In this document: piece after piece, positions 52,237 through 64,000 of the stretch
Layout: every line of letters begins with the position of its first letter
How positions within the stretch are numbered: position 1 is the first letter of the stretch
Source of the DNA: Triglochin maritima
Taxonomy: Eukaryota > Streptophyta > Magnoliopsida > Alismatales > Juncaginaceae
DNA length: 64,000 nt
Assembly (NCBI GenBank): GCA_963682175.1
Contig: OY821791.1
Location: 16,396,542-16,460,541 of the forward strand
Direction: 5' to 3'
Position numbers and translations under genes: made by a program
Notes under the pieces: generated by a model
What the model was told of the DNA's origin: nothing
The model's input: the letters and a program-made list of their open reading frames with translations, nothing else
Database searches by the model: none

Positions 52237-54286
52237 TGAAGGATTTCGAGTTTAATTGTACATATTTATTTTCAAAATTTTTATGCACAATAAGGATCAA
52301 TTACGATTTTTCTATGATTTGTTTCATGCATGCATCGGTTTGTTTCAATAACTAGTTTTAAAACTTTATTAAAACAAACATGGGCTCCGAATTTTATACC
52401 TAGAAGTTCTCTAAAACTTCTTGACAATCCGGAGACGTTGAGGATGCTTGTCGCTGCGCCGGATGCCTCCGAGTATTCACCAAACTCTAAACAAGATTGG
52501 AGAGAGAAGAGCTAGCCTCTCAATCTCCAATAGGGTTTAGAATCCAATTAGTAACCCCTCTTTAGTTCCCTTGAGAAGAAGATCTCTAAAAACTAAAACT
52601 AACTCAAGAATTAAGGTGAAATTCGTGGAGAATTATGGAGAGAGAAGTTTGCACAAGAAGATAATGAATGAATTAACAAGGTAATGAGATAAACTTGTAT
52701 TTATAAGTTCTCTCCAAATTACCTATTCATGTGCAAACTCTTGCCCATGATTTCATGCAAACTTCCATCTAACCATCCATTATTTGCTAACAAATAATCT
52801 TAGCCACAAATTAAATCAGTTATGGACCAATTCCATGCATGATCTAATTAATTCTTAAATTAATTCTGCAGAAAACCGTCTCGACCGGTCGACCGTTTTG
52901 AGGTTCGGTCGACCGTTCGAACCAAGTTTCAGTCGATAGTTCGACATTCGGTCGACTGTTCGCAACAATAAAATATTTCATCGCAATGTTCGGTCGACCG
53001 ACCGATAGATTCGGTCGACCGTTCCGAACAGACGAAAATTCCCTGTTATCGGTCGAGACGTGTCCGGTCGACCGTGCACCGATCGGTCGACCGTTTACTA
53101 TTAACCAGTCGACCGTTTTGCACAGTACTGTAGACTTGTCAAATTTCGGTTTAACCCCTACAAAATTTGACATTTCGGGATTAGTAGTAAATTCACAACT
53201 TATGTAACATATTATCCTATGTAACGATAAATCATTACACCCCATAATATTTACATCACATATGAATTTAATTTAGATTCTAATTATGTTATTAATCACA
53301 ACATAACTTTGATTTTGCTTGTTCACCCCATGTGTCATATTTTCTACATGAAACCTGACACATCTTATGAACTCAAAATCCCCATTTCTTGTTTCCCAAT
53401 TTTGTGGTGTGACCTATGGGAGGATCTAAACTAAGTTGGCAGTGATATTAAGAGTTTTATATCACAAGCTATAAGCGGTATCTAGCTACACATTATAGCT
53501 CCAAATTAGTTAGATGTCTTAATTCCACTCGAACCAAAACCCGATCCAGTTAGTGATGGAGTGCACCACTTGTGTCCGTCCCTTGCCTCATGATATTAAG
53601 AATACACACAAAGTAGTATTGTGTCATCTTTGTATATAGTATTCATTTCTTGATCTCTTTAAGCTAGTTACAAATATGTGACTTAACTCAAATCACATTG
53701 TGCACATTATAACTTTGTTTTATCAAGGGGCCCACTAATATCATCACTCAATTAAGAGGGGCAATGATAATCTTTTGACTAACTATCTTCTCCAACAAAA
53801 GTCATACATAACCAACTAATGCCTTTACACTACACTCATCGATAGCTGAAGACGCTAGTCTTATCAAGCATTTCTTAAGTGATCGGATATAAGTCTCCTA
53901 TCAAAGGACCAAGGACACAGTAAAATATTAATGACACAGAAACACATTTCTATAATATTTTACTTATTAGGTCTATTCAGTATACAAAAGTAGTATTTTC
54001 CTCTTTTGTGTATCCGTGTTGTCACTCACTTGTAGAGCTACAATGATCTATGACTAACACGACAATCTTAACTCGGTAATTAATGTCCCATGTTAATTAC
54101 CATGATTGCGAATATCTTTTGTTTTATGTAAACCAATATCTTTCAGAGCTCTACGGTTAAGGACCAAGAGCCTCTTCCTTAACACTTCTAAAAGACGAAT
54201 AACATAAACAAGGAACAAAATGATTTCTCATTCAATTCATAATAATTGACATTTAAAAGTAAAACTTTTAGAACACATTCCCTTCA
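52237..54286 (-). repeat. Copia left (3') LTR, 2,050 bp
   Basis: Begins TGAAGGATTTCGAG and ends CATTCCCTTCA. A 61-codon open stretch at 52,330 and others inside are LTR sequence, repeated at 59,707. Confidence 0.93.
52698..53115 (-). promoter_or_regulatory. Copia LTR promoter: ten CGGTCGACCG-type palindromes upstream of TATA
   Basis: TATAAATA on minus at 52,705-52,698. Upstream (higher coordinates) lie sites starting at 52,886, 52,906, 52,930 (weak), 52,949, 52,991, 53,012, 53,050 (weak), 53,065, 53,084 and 53,106. Spacings are mostly near 20 bp or twice that. Placement in U3 upstream of TATA suggests a protein-binding array. Confidence 0.65.
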
Positions 54287-54298
54287 ATCTCCCACTTG
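54287..54298 (-). other. Copia polypurine tract
   Basis: On minus, AAGTGGGAGAT directly precedes the 3' LTR, a standard copia tract. Confidence 0.85.
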
Positions 54299-55980
54299 TT
54301 ATCAAAGTTTTCTTTCACATACATTCTCAATGCATAAAACATTAATAACTAGGGTAACCTTCCCAAATCACCTATCAAGGCAATCCACATGGATCCTCAG
54401 ATCCATGGACTCGAAATATATTTCGTCTCTTAGCTTGGTTTGAAGGTTTGTTGAATGGATCAGTTGTGTTACTGTTGTGTCCACCTATTTATTTATTTTG
54501 TCTTTCGTTGGTGGTTGAGTTAGCTGTAGTGATATTACTCCTAACTACACTAGCTCATACCTCCACCTTCGATAATGATGACGCATCATCATTCCAACCT
54601 CCTATTGTCAAGAATTTCTATGAGAATTGCATCAAAATAGCCCTCGGCTATTTTCTCATTTGTCCTCCATAAACAAGAACCTTATCTTTAGTCCGGTTAA
54701 GGTACTTCAGAATATTCTTGACCGCAATCCTCTGCTTAGGACTTGCGTCGGATTGGTGACTACTTGTCACGCGTAGAGCATACGAGATATCGAGTCTTGT
54801 GCAAGTCATCGTGTACATGGTCCTTCCTTTTGCCGAAGCATAATGGATACCTCATGTACTCCAAGTCTTTGCGTGATTGAGCACGTTGAGACTCCTTGAG
54901 TTGCACACCTATACTCATACTTATTGGCACATTGTCCATATCGGAATTGTTCACCCTAAACATTTCCAAGACCTTGTCAATGTATGCACGTTGATTGAAG
55001 CCAATGAGTCTACGAGATGTATCTCAATGTATCTTGATTCTCAAGATGTGTTGAGCCTCATCCATTTCTTTTCATTGAAAATGCCGATTTCAATGAAATT
55101 TCTCGTTTGCTAATGCTAAGGTATATGATTGCTCATGAACAATATGTCATCGACATATAAGATCAGAAGTACTACATGGCTCCCACTAATCTCCTTGTAT
55201 CAACGAGGTTTTCCTTTACTTTGAATGAAGTAAATCTTCTTCACCTCTTCGTCAAAGCGTTTGTTCCAACTCCTCGATGCTTCCTTCAATCCATAAATGG
55301 ATTCTCGAAACTTGCATTTCTTCTCGCTATTATTCGGATCATCAGAACCTTGAGGTTGTACCATGTACATATCCTCCTCCAAGTTCCCGTTTAAGGAACG
55401 TCATTTTGATATCCATCTTCCATATCTCACAATTGTGAAATGCGGTAATAGTGAGCATTATCCGAATAGATTTTTAATATGGCAACCTCTCAAAAATCTC
55501 ATCAAAGTCAATTTCTTGAATTTGAGTATAACTTTTGCTACAAGCCTTGCTTCATAGGTTGTCAAGTTACTATCCATGTCTATCTTCCTCCTAAAAGCTC
55601 ATTTATACCAAATGATATTTTCTCTTGAGGAAGGCAAATCAAGTTCCATACTTGATTATCATACATGGATTCTACTTCGGATTCCATGGCCTTTAACCAT
55701 AGTTTGGAGTCTTTTCTTTCCATTGCTTCTTGGAAGGTCGAGGGATCTTTGGTGTCTAGTACCATGATCTCATGAAGTCCCACATACTTATTGGGTTTCT
55801 TCCTTTCCCTCATTGACCTTCTTAGTTCTTTTGGTTCTTCTCGTGTCTCTCGAACTTCTTCCACAATTTCTTGAGGAATAGGTTCATGTTCGACTCTCGA
55901 ACGCACACTTGGTGAGGATGATTGAGATTCTCTCACAATTTCTTGTAAGGATCTCTCTCTCATGCTCCCACTAACCAAAT
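54299..55980 (-). pseudogene. Copia reverse transcriptase/RNase H remnant
   Basis: 55,580-55,978 holds the integrase-RT linker and the start of RT (RRSMRERKKPNKY, then EAMERKDSKLWLKAMESEVESMYDNQVWNL). 55,200-55,382 holds EEDMYMVQPQG and SIYGLKEASRSWNKRFDE, the central RT motif. 54,760-54,969 is the degraded start of RNase H (CTRYLVCSTR-like). Frames change repeatedly; the YVDD region near 55,150 reads as LILYVDDILF-like on minus but is out of frame with its neighbours. Confidence 0.8.
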
Positions 55981-56710
55981 GAATCTCGACTGGGCCTTCA
56001 TGATTTTGAATGCAACAGTCATATCATGATCTTGTAGAGTATCTTGAGTTTCCCCAAACTTAACTCTACTCCCACTACTTTTCTCTCTTTTCTAGAAATT
56101 CCAGAAAAACCATATTTCTCTCTACAATCTTTCGATTGGAGGTGATACACCAAAAGTAGTATCCTTTTATCATACGAGGACAACCTATAAAGAAGCACTT
56201 ATCCGCTTTTGGTTGAAGCTTGGTTGACATCAATTTCTTGATGTATACCTCACAACCCCAAATCTTGAGAAAGTCAAGCTTAGGTGTCTTTCAACTCCAT
56301 AGCTCACAAGATATTTTCTCCACGGATTTGGATGGAACATTATTTAGTGAGTTTGTCATTATTTGTAGTGCATAATTCCAAAAGTAAATAGGCAATTTGG
56401 ATTGACTTATTATTGATCGAACCATGTCGAGCAATATCATGTTCCTACTTTAGGAATGAGTCAAATTAGGTATCCTAAGCACTCACCCCTACGAACCTTT
56501 CATAGAGACTCGATATTCTTGTTGAGTTGGTTCACTACTCCATCCTCGAATTCCTTGAACTTGTCAAAGAATTCACTTTTGCTTCCCATTAGACAAATAT
56601 AGTCATAATGACTATAGTTGTCCGTGAACAAAATGAAGTACCTTAAACCGTTTCTTGCACTTGTACTTATCGGACCACGTACATTAGAATGTATCATATC
56701 CAATTAGTTA
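55981..56710 (-). pseudogene. Copia integrase remnant
   Basis: DMIHSNVRGPISTSARNGLRYFILFTDN-type sequence at 56,500-56,703 contains the first catalytic Asp region and the FTDNYSHY motif. Further on (about 56,100-56,290) minus-strand phrases such as WGCEVYIKKL and KADKCFFIG match the integrase C-terminus. The segment with the catalytic Glu is shortened and broken, so it is inactive. Confidence 0.78.
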
Positions 56711-57260
56711 TTCGTTTTCGTTCCTTTCTTCTTGAAAGGTCTCTTGGTCATTTATTTGACCAATCCGATAGTGCTACAAGATTGTATCATTCACGTGAGT
56801 TATCTTAGTTTTTTCTGTTATTGTTTGTTTGAGTTTGTTTATTATTCATTTCAAGCAAATAGAAGTCATTCCAAACGAATGCATTTGCATACAGAATTCC
56901 ATTCTTCGATATAGACAAGCAAGAATTAAAATATTTATTAAAATTTATTCATATCTAAAACTTGATACAGAATAGTTCTTGCTAATCGAAGACACATAAT
57001 AAACATTCTTCAAAGCACAAATTTAAATCACTATACTATTGAAGTTCCATTGAATCTTGACAATCGCAACGATGCTTGTACTATTTCCAATCTTCAATAT
57101 CATCTCGTTCTCCATGAGTTCCTTCCTATCCTTCAATAGCTGCACATCAAAATTATGTGAGCACAAGATCCGGTAACCATTACCAAATCAAGGACAGAGG
57201 TGATTAAATTTATCTCAATAACAAACATACCTACGGCGTTTCTCGGGCGCCTACGTTCAA
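56711..57260 (-). other. Copia interior between gag and integrase, eroded
   Basis: No protease or gag-pre-integrase motif is recognisable in about 550 bp of AT-rich sequence. The protease appears lost. Confidence 0.5.
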
Positions 57261-58002
57261 TCATCCCATTTTCAAGGTCTTCCTTGTACTTGGGGCAATT
57301 AGGTCGATGTGTCCTTTTTCACCGCAGTGAAAGCACTCCGTGTTGGGAGTTGGAGATTTGAAAGATTTCCCCCTTGAGGCACTCCCATGAGCACCTCCTA
57401 CTCCCTTGCTCTTAATTGACGTATCTTTGGTAAATTTGCCTTCACCTTTGTTGATCTTTTTGCTCCTCTCATGGACGGCTAGGACGTGATTGTCCCGACC
57501 CTTGCCCATGTCAACTTCTGCCGTTTTGAGAGCATTGTGAAGCTCCTCAAGACTCACCCCTTTTTCACGCACATGATAGTGCATCACAAAGTCCTTAAAG
57601 GACGGGGCTAGAGAGTCAAGAATCAGATCTTCGGCAATGTCCTCGGGCATTGGAGAAGAGAGCTTCGACAATTTCTCAAGGTATCCTTGCATCGTGAGAA
57701 AATGCATGGATACTGATGTTCCCTCCGCCATGTGGCCATGTGAGTGCGATGGTGGTCTTATAGCGCTCCTTTCGGGCACTATCCATGAACATCTTTGTTA
57801 AAGCTTCCATGGTCTCCTTGGGTTTTGAATCCAAGTATTTCGCTTGAAGCGAGTCACCGATGGATGCCAACATTAAACCGTGAACTTGGTTCTCTTGGTC
57901 TTCCCACTTGGCTATCACCTCTTTCTCATTACCGGTTGCCTTCTCATTCAATTTTGGGATTTCACCATCCAAAATATGAGATAGTTTTTCAAACCTCAAC
58001 AC
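57261..58002 (-). pseudogene. Copia Gag remnant with frameshifted zinc knuckle
   Basis: 57,676-58,002 holds the N-terminal copia Gag (UBN2) part (AKWEDQENQVHGLMLASIGD). The second frame, 57,261-57,779, holds MHFLTMQGYLEKLS, EDLILDSLAPSFKDF and a knuckle ECFHCGEKGH. The last Cys of CX2CX4HX4C is displaced by a frameshift at about 57,290, where the third frame continues the expected CPKY. The two frames overlap by a second shift at about 57,700. Confidence 0.85.
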
Positions 58003-59600
58003 GATATTAAGATTGAGTTGTCATTTCATGAAGTTTGAGCCATCATTTTGCAAAGGATTTTTTCGATCATAGATCGCACAATTGGTTGGATATTAGACAT
58101 TTCGACAAAATAAATTATACAGGATTTTAATGTCAGTTTTATGTTTTAAAATACATACATATATATCGAATATAAATGTAAATACTGCAAATAAAATTTT
58201 GTCCGTAAATGCAGTAATCCAAGATCCTATCAATTGCAATATTGACTAGCTAAGGGCTATCGAATATATCACAATCTCAAGGTAAGAAAAACTCTTTCTA
58301 ATCACAACTTTTTTGAATTTTAACAACATTAACATCTTCAAACTCTTGTGATTCTTGTCGTTTTAATTATGAGGGAATATGACCTATCCTCGTAAGAAAA
58401 ACTTTTTCCCAAAACCGATCGAGGGCTCTAGGTAATGTTTAGAAAACTTATTTTCATTTGATACGAGATACGTTTATCCATTGTATTCACAACTAAACAT
58501 ACTTGGGGTTCACTAGGTGAAACGCACCTCATACATTTAATCGTGGCACAACAATAGACAACCATTATATCTCCCACTATTCCCAAAGATGGAGGGAGCT
58601 ATCTCCCGCTAAGGGCGAGCAGAGTATCCCTCGATCAATGGCTGCTTGTGGATGAAATAAGAAGGAAAATTGCTCTTAATTTTGTTGGACAATTTCATGT
58701 ATTAACATGTGATTCGGAATTTTAGGTTATCATGCATATTATCGTTCATACACATCCTAACATTCAATCACATTCATCACATGCATAGCAGAAATTAAAA
58801 ACAGAAATTAAACCATTCACACAATCCACATCGTGTGAGATTATATGTTCCCTTTAATCCTTGATCCTCGATCCCTGATCCTCGATCCTTGATCGATGCG
58901 CTACAGTGGCAACTTCCTCTTGCACCGGAGATATAGATTTTACATAAAATAAACATGCTCCTCACATTCGATAAAAACTGACTAGTGCAAGTCCTATGTA
59001 AAAACCTCTCAAATGCAATGCAATTATCTAGAGATAGAAAGAGAGAATTTGGTTTTACATATACATAAGCCCCTGTATAATAATAATTACATACATCCAT
59101 AGTTGCTGATTTGGAACATATAAACTGACAATTCCTGCAAAGACAACTCGAGCATCCATGCACGCAATATCGCTATAAACTATACAATCTAGTTTATCAA
59201 TCATCTAGAATCCCAAACAATTCTTTGAAACACATTTTGAAATCCACTATAAACGTTTTTCATCCATCCATAAGTTCAAAAAACAATTTTGAACCACTGT
59301 CCATCCAATTTCCTAAAAGGAAAGATGAACCGCAGTTTTTCGGTTTTGTTGATTCTCTTACAAAACAATCGTTTATGCTTAAAACGAAATTATTGCAAGT
59401 TAGACTTATGTCTAAATCATAATTCTAATAACTACATGGCATGTTTTAAACCACTTAAAACATTCAAAACGAATTATTGTAAAGAATTATTCCAACAAAA
59501 CATTTAAAGACCGAAAAAACCGGAAAATCGAATTGTTCGAACACTAGATGGTAAACTAAATTTGTTTATAGTTTCAAATCATTAGAAAATTGAAGCCTAT
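58003..59600 (-). other. Copia leader, about 1.6 kb, non-coding
   Basis: No ORF with a domain. A short tandem TGATCCTCGATCC repeat lies at about 58,858-58,895. The length is unusual for a copia leader and may include an insertion that I cannot delimit. Confidence 0.55.
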
Positions 59601-59612
59601 GCTCTGATACCA
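59601..59612 (-). other. Copia primer binding site, tRNA-iMet type
   Basis: TGGTATCAGAGC on minus, 1 nt from the right LTR. Confidence 0.93.
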
Positions 59613-59613
59613 C

Positions 59614-61601
59614 TGAATGATTTCTAACTTAATTGTACATATTTATTTTCGAAATTTTTATGCACAATAAGGATCAATTACAATTTTTCTATGATTTGTT
59701 TCATGCATGCATCGGTTTGTTTCAATAACTAGTTTTAAAACTTTATTAAAACAAACATGGGCTCCGAATTTTATACCTAGAAGTTCTCTAAAACTTCTTG
59801 ACGATCCGGAGACGTTGAGGATGCTTGTCGCTGCGCCGGATGCCTCCGAGTATTCACCAAACTCTAAACAAGATTGGAGAGAGAAGAGCTAGCCTCTCAA
59901 TCTCCAATAGGGTTTAGAATCCAATTACTAACCCCTCTTTAGTTCCCTTGAGAAGAAGATCTCTGAAAACCAAAACTAACTCAAGAATTAAGGTGAAATT
60001 CGTGGAGAATTATGGAGAGAGAAGTTTGCACAAGAAGATAATGAATGAATTAACAAGGTAATGAGATAAACTTGTATTTATAAGTTCTCTCCAAATTACC
60101 TATTCATGTGCAACCTCTTGCCCATGATTTCATGCAAACTTCCATCTAACCATCCATTATTTGCTAACAAATAATCTTAGCCACGAATTAAATCAGTTAT
60201 GGACCAATTCCATGCATGATCTAATTAATTCTTAAATTAATTCAGCAGAAAACTGTCCGGACCGGTCGACCGTTCGCGACAATAAAATATTTCATCGCAA
60301 TGTTTGGTTGACCGACCGATAGATTCGGTCGACCGTTCCGAACAGACGAAAATTCCATGTTATCGGTCGAGACGTGTCCGGTCGATCGTGCACCGATCGG
60401 TCGACCGTTTACTGTTAACCGGTCGACCGTTTTTGCACAGTACTGCAGACTTGTCAAATTTCGGTTTAACCCCTACAAAATTTGACATTTCGAGATTAGT
60501 AGTAAATTCACGACTTATGTAACATATTATCCTATGTAACGATAAATCATTACACCCCACAATATTTACATCACATATGAATTTAATTTAGATTCTAATT
60601 ATGTTATTAATCACAACATAGCTTTGATTTTGCTTGTTCACCCCATGTGTCATATTTTCTACATGAAACCCGACACATATTATGAACTCAAAATCCCCAT
60701 TTCTTGTTTCCCAGTTTTGTGGTGTGTCCTATGGGAGGATCTAAACTAAGTTGGCAGTGATATTAAGAGCTTAATATCACAAGCTATAAGCGGTATCTAG
60801 CTACACATTATAGCTCCCAATTAGTTAGATGTCTTAATTCCACTCGAACCAAAACCCGATCCAGTTAGTGATGGAGTGCACCACTTGTGTCCGTCCCTTG
60901 CCTAATGATATTAAGAATACACACAAAGTAGTATTGTGCCATCTTTGTATTTAGTATTCATTTCTTGATCTCTTTAAGCTAGTTACAAATATGTGACTTA
61001 ACTCAAATCACATTGTGCACATTATAACTTTGTTTTATCAAGGGGCCCACTAATATCATCACTCAATTAAGAGGGGCAATGATAATCTTTTGACTAACTA
61101 TCTTCTCCAACAAAAGTCATACTTAACCAACTAATGCATTTACACTACACTCAACGATAGCTGAAGATGCTAGTCTAATCAAGCATTTCTTAAGTGATCG
61201 GATATAAGTATCATATCAAAGGACCAAGGACACAGTAAAATATTAATGACACAGAAACACATTTCTATAATATTTTACTTATTAGGTCTATTCAGTATAC
61301 AAAAGTAGTATTTTTCCTCTTTGTGTACCCGTGTTGTCACTCACTTGTAGAGCTACAATGATCTATGACCAACACGACAATCATAACTCGGTAATTAATG
61401 TCCCATGTTAATTACCATGATTGCGAATATCTTTTGTTTTATGTAAACCAATATCTTTCAGAGCTCTTCGGTTAAGGACCAAGAGCCTCTTCCTTAACAC
61501 TTCAAAAAGACGAATAACATAAACAAGGAACAAAATGATTTCTCATTCAATTCATAATAATTGACATTTAAAAGTAAAACTTTTAGAACACATTCCCTTC
61601 A
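59614..61601 (-). repeat. Copia right (5') LTR, 1,988 bp
   Basis: Same sequence as the left LTR apart from scattered substitutions and loss of about 62 bp within the palindrome cluster. TATAAATA on minus at 60,082-60,075. Confidence 0.93.
60075..60429 (-). promoter_or_regulatory. Copia 5' LTR promoter: seven CGGTCGACCG-type sites
   Basis: Sites start at 60,263, 60,305 (weak), 60,326, 60,364 (weak), 60,379, 60,398 and 60,420, with TATAAATA at 60,082-60,075. Three sites present in the other LTR are missing through a deletion joining two GGTCGAC sequences. Confidence 0.65.
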
Positions 61602-61606
61602 ACTCC

Positions 61607-62110
61607 GTCATGTAACTCCCAAAGTTTGTGGAGGTACCTTTCAAGGGTTGGTAAATGGGGTTTAAAATCCACAAAGTAACTGAAGAAAACCTTCTCCCAA
61701 CACTTTAGTGCAGCCACCACTTGTTGCTTGGTGCACATCGCAACCTTGACTCCTTCCTTTAAATCCGGCTGGACGAACTCTAGATTTGTCTTCGCCTTGA
61801 TCTTGACACCAGCCCCAAACAACTCGGCCCATATCCTAGGCTTCAGCCCCTCGCCAACACTTGCCGAAACCAACTCAGAACTTCGAAAAGCCACATCTCC
61901 ATGAATTGTTTTTGCTGTTTGAGGAGGCTCATGGCTGCCACCCTCCTCCGACAACCCCATATCAGTGCTAGAATGCACCCAACACTCCATTTGAGCAAGA
62001 AATCAGTGGTGGAAGTGAAGCAAACGTGAGAAAATGACCTAGGAAACCATAGGTTTCCCCATGCCTTCCCAGAGCTTCTTTCTCCTCTCTAAGACTCTCG
62101 GTTTTAACTA
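61607..62110 (-). pseudogene. LINE ORF1 (DUF4283) N-terminal part and 5' leader
   Basis: The frame opens with ATG at 61,990 and contains VAALKCWEKVFFSYFVDFKPHLPTLE-type sequence and KLWEL, the first half of a DUF4283 domain. Reading across the copia insertion, ELHDGVE (up to 61,607) joins the C-terminal half that begins before 52,231, so the two are one gene split by the insertion. The region from 61,991 to about 62,110 is the LINE leader. Confidence 0.8.
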
Positions 62111-62493
62111 AAGCTGATTTTTCCTTTTCTCTTCTTCTCTCCTTTTTCTCCTTCTTCTTCTCCCTTTATCTTCTCTCACTTTTACTCTCCTCCTTCTCCT
62201 TTTCTTTTTCTCTCTTGTCACTTCTTCATCCTCTTCTTTCTCTCATTTCTTCTTTATCCTTCTTGAGGAATTTGAAGAAGTCTTGAGCAAGGACTTCAAT
62301 GTCCTCATTCTCCTCTCTTCTCCTTGTCTCATCAAAATTTGCATGTAATGCCAAGGTTAGACTCTTCTTGGAAGGTTCCTTCTCCTTTCGATGACTCAAT
62401 TGGAGTTCATACGCCATGTGATTTCCAATTAGTTCCTTCATTTTTAATTTGGTAAGGTCGTGAGCTTCCTCGATTACTACCACCTTGTCTTCC
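62111..62493 (-). pseudogene. Fragment of a different copia Gag
   Basis: Minus-strand sequence with LKMKELIGNHMAYELQL, KSLTLAL and DFFKFLKK (62,226-62,480) matches the mid-to-C-terminal part of Tork-like copia Gag (the ELIGSL...YE...KSIALK pattern). It is preceded by a polypyrimidine tract on + at 62,113-62,230. It ends abruptly at the LTR boundary at 62,494. The rest of its element is absent. Confidence 0.6.
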
Positions 62494-64000
62494 TGATTAA
62501 TTCGTTTTATATTAAATCGCAAGTGCACGGCCACGTTGAAGCGGTGGGAAATATGGGTCGCTCCACAGGGAGGTGTGTCGACTTTTGGTTTGTTCGAAGA
62601 CGAGTGGTAAAGAAAGGAGAGAAAGATTGATTACACTAAACTACACTAAAATGCAAAAGGAAATGGAAGATAAGCGATAAAACTAAGCCCCATAGGGGGG
62701 TAGAGAAATAATGTGAATATAAAGATGTGTGTGTGTGTGTTAAATTATGCTCCTCACAACATGTAGTACATGAAATCATAAAACTAAATCCAACTTTGCC
62801 TCCACATGAAATAAGATAAGACTATATCGTTAAAACATACAAGACAATAATTGGAATGAAGCTAAATGAACTAATGTATAAAAACTAGACCCTACTATGC
62901 CTCCACATGAAATAAGATAACCCAATATCATTAAAATATACAAGGCATTAACCAATGTAAATGCAACAAGAGTACATACACTACAAATTGTGTTTCCAAT
63001 ATTAATTCCATCCATATCCTCACCTTATCATTCCCCATAAAATAGGTCCACTAATCTAAGCATAAGCTAAGATTCATTCAAGAGCATTAGCATATCAAAG
63101 ATAAGAGTGAAATCCCATTAGATGGTTATGGAAATCATATAAGGTTCAAGGGATTAAAATAACACACACCTAATACACTACATATCACATATTTCTCCAC
63201 CCCCAAATGGGGATGGAACTACTCACTAATCATTACACTACAACCTACATTAAAATGAAACATTCCACTGAAATGAAATTAGACGAAGCAAGAAAGGAAT
63301 ATTAAAGAAGTTAATTGAAAGGAACATAAACTAAAGAAACATGCAAGAATTAAAAGACAAGATTAAAAGAAACTAAGAACAATTATTTTATTAACAATGA
63401 CTCACATTGAAGGTAGCATTCTTCTCCACCTTGAGTTTTGCTTCAAGGCTTACTCAGTAGAGAGAATGCCACCAAGCAATGGGTAGTTTACAATAGAAGG
63501 TGAAGAGTTCTATTTATAGCCATAGAAAAAGGTGATCCGGGACAATCCCCTGGTATGGGACTAAACAAATACCAGAAATAAAATAAACACACTCTAATAC
63601 ACATGACCACCAAAGCTTAGCGGATTCGGAGCCAAACAGATCGCCAGTTTGTGGTCCCAGACCGCCAATTGGCGGTCTATCGGGTCTGGACCCGTCTGGA
63701 ATTTGTTGTGGGCTTTTCTAGATGTCTTTGTTGGTCTTTGATGCATATACTTCGTTTATTGGAGCTCCGACCCGAATCGAATTGCCAAAATACTCCCCAT
63801 GATGTTGTGGAGTTTTCTGTTTTGCTCTTTGGTCCTTCGGTCTTACGTTCAAGTCCTTCTCCCTTGCATCTTAGTCCCCAAGTCTCACAACTCAGTCTTT
63901 TTTCCCTGCTCTTGGGTCCTTTTATGCTTCATCTCTTCAAACCTATTTATTTCTGAAATGCAAACATAAAACTCGTCACGTAGCATTTCTTAGGTGTAAG
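62494..64000 (-). mobile_element. Relative D: LTR of the array family, runs off the window
   Basis: Starts TGATTAATTCG with the CGCAAGTGCACGG phrase and matches the array LTRs to within about 45 bp of their right end. It carries a perfect palindrome at 63,662-63,675, a degenerate partner 21 bp away (centre 63,646-63,649), a USE-like GTCCCATACCA at 63,561-63,551 and TATAAATA at 63,518-63,511 (32-bp spacer). No primer site borders the left edge, so this is an outer 3' LTR or a lone LTR. Confidence 0.85.

Larger units (their letters stand above)
52237..61601 (-). mobile_element. Ty1-copia retrotransposon, structurally complete but decayed
   Basis: Left LTR 52,237-54,286 and right LTR 59,614-61,601 have inverted ends TGAAGG/CCTTCA (TGAATG at the right copy) and a 5-bp TSD. 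A tRNA-iMet primer site on minus next to the right LTR, a polypurine tract next to the left LTR, and the domain order Gag, integrase, RT define Ty1-copia in minus orientation. Length 9,365 bp. LTRs differ by scattered substitutions and a deletion of about 62 bp. All coding domains are frameshifted. It sits inside ORF1 of the LINE. Confidence 0.94.

Overview
This is transposon-dense, AT-rich nuclear DNA of a flowering plant, probably a eudicot (the species cannot be named from sequence). The evidence is the set of plant-type element families: FAR1/MULE, CACTA (TNP2), hAT and a probable Helitron end, Ty1-copia, Tekay-like and Athila/Tat-like Ty3-gypsy, and a DUF4283 LINE. I see no convincing intact host gene, no tRNA or rRNA gene and no CRISPR array. 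Almost every coding region is a broken transposon gene. The exception is a 509-codon ORF present three times in a tandem retrotransposon array.

Layout. 1-5,474: charged single-helix/Ulp1-like reading frames (+), a FAR1/MULE transposase pseudogene (-), and two blocks of 21-bp tandem repeats whose period encodes coiled-coil heptads. 5,480-26,247: a stripped Tekay-like LTR element (742-bp LTRs, 284-bp interior, TSD CAACA). Its right LTR was hit by a second LTR element (TSD ATATG), now a tandem array LTR-int-LTR-int-LTR-int-LTR of about 5.8 kb period at 6,748-25,742. 26,253-27,040: the heptad repeat resumes and runs into a hAT transposase C-terminus. 27,040-33,586: a foldback element, a probable Helitron 3' end, a CACTA remnant with a Ulp1-like domain, and a non-autonomous hAT element. 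33,587-40,096: a second CACTA with a TNP2 pseudogene (-). 40,429-42,832: probable old LTR-derived DNA. 42,833-48,020: diverged relatives of the array family, one deleted (-) and one lone LTR (+). 48,020-52,236 and 61,602-about 62,110: one LINE (-) split by a complete but decayed Ty1-copia element (52,237-61,601, TSD ACTCC). 62,110-62,493: a copia gag scrap. 62,494-64,000: another LTR of the array family, running off the window.

How it works together. The array family is non-autonomous. It keeps LTRs, a tRNA-Asp primer site, polypurine signals and one ORF that joins a Gag zinc knuckle and Gag tail to a fragment of the reverse transcriptase N-terminus; no capsid domain and no RT, RNase H or integrase core is visible. 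It would need enzymes from an Athila/Tat relative. Its LTR has a striking promoter: two 14-bp palindromes exactly 21 bp apart, then a snRNA-type upstream element (GTCCCACATCG), 32 bp, then TATAAATA. Diverged copies elsewhere in the window keep the layout and mostly the spacing. The unrelated copia LTR independently carries a cluster of 10-bp palindromes upstream of its TATA box.
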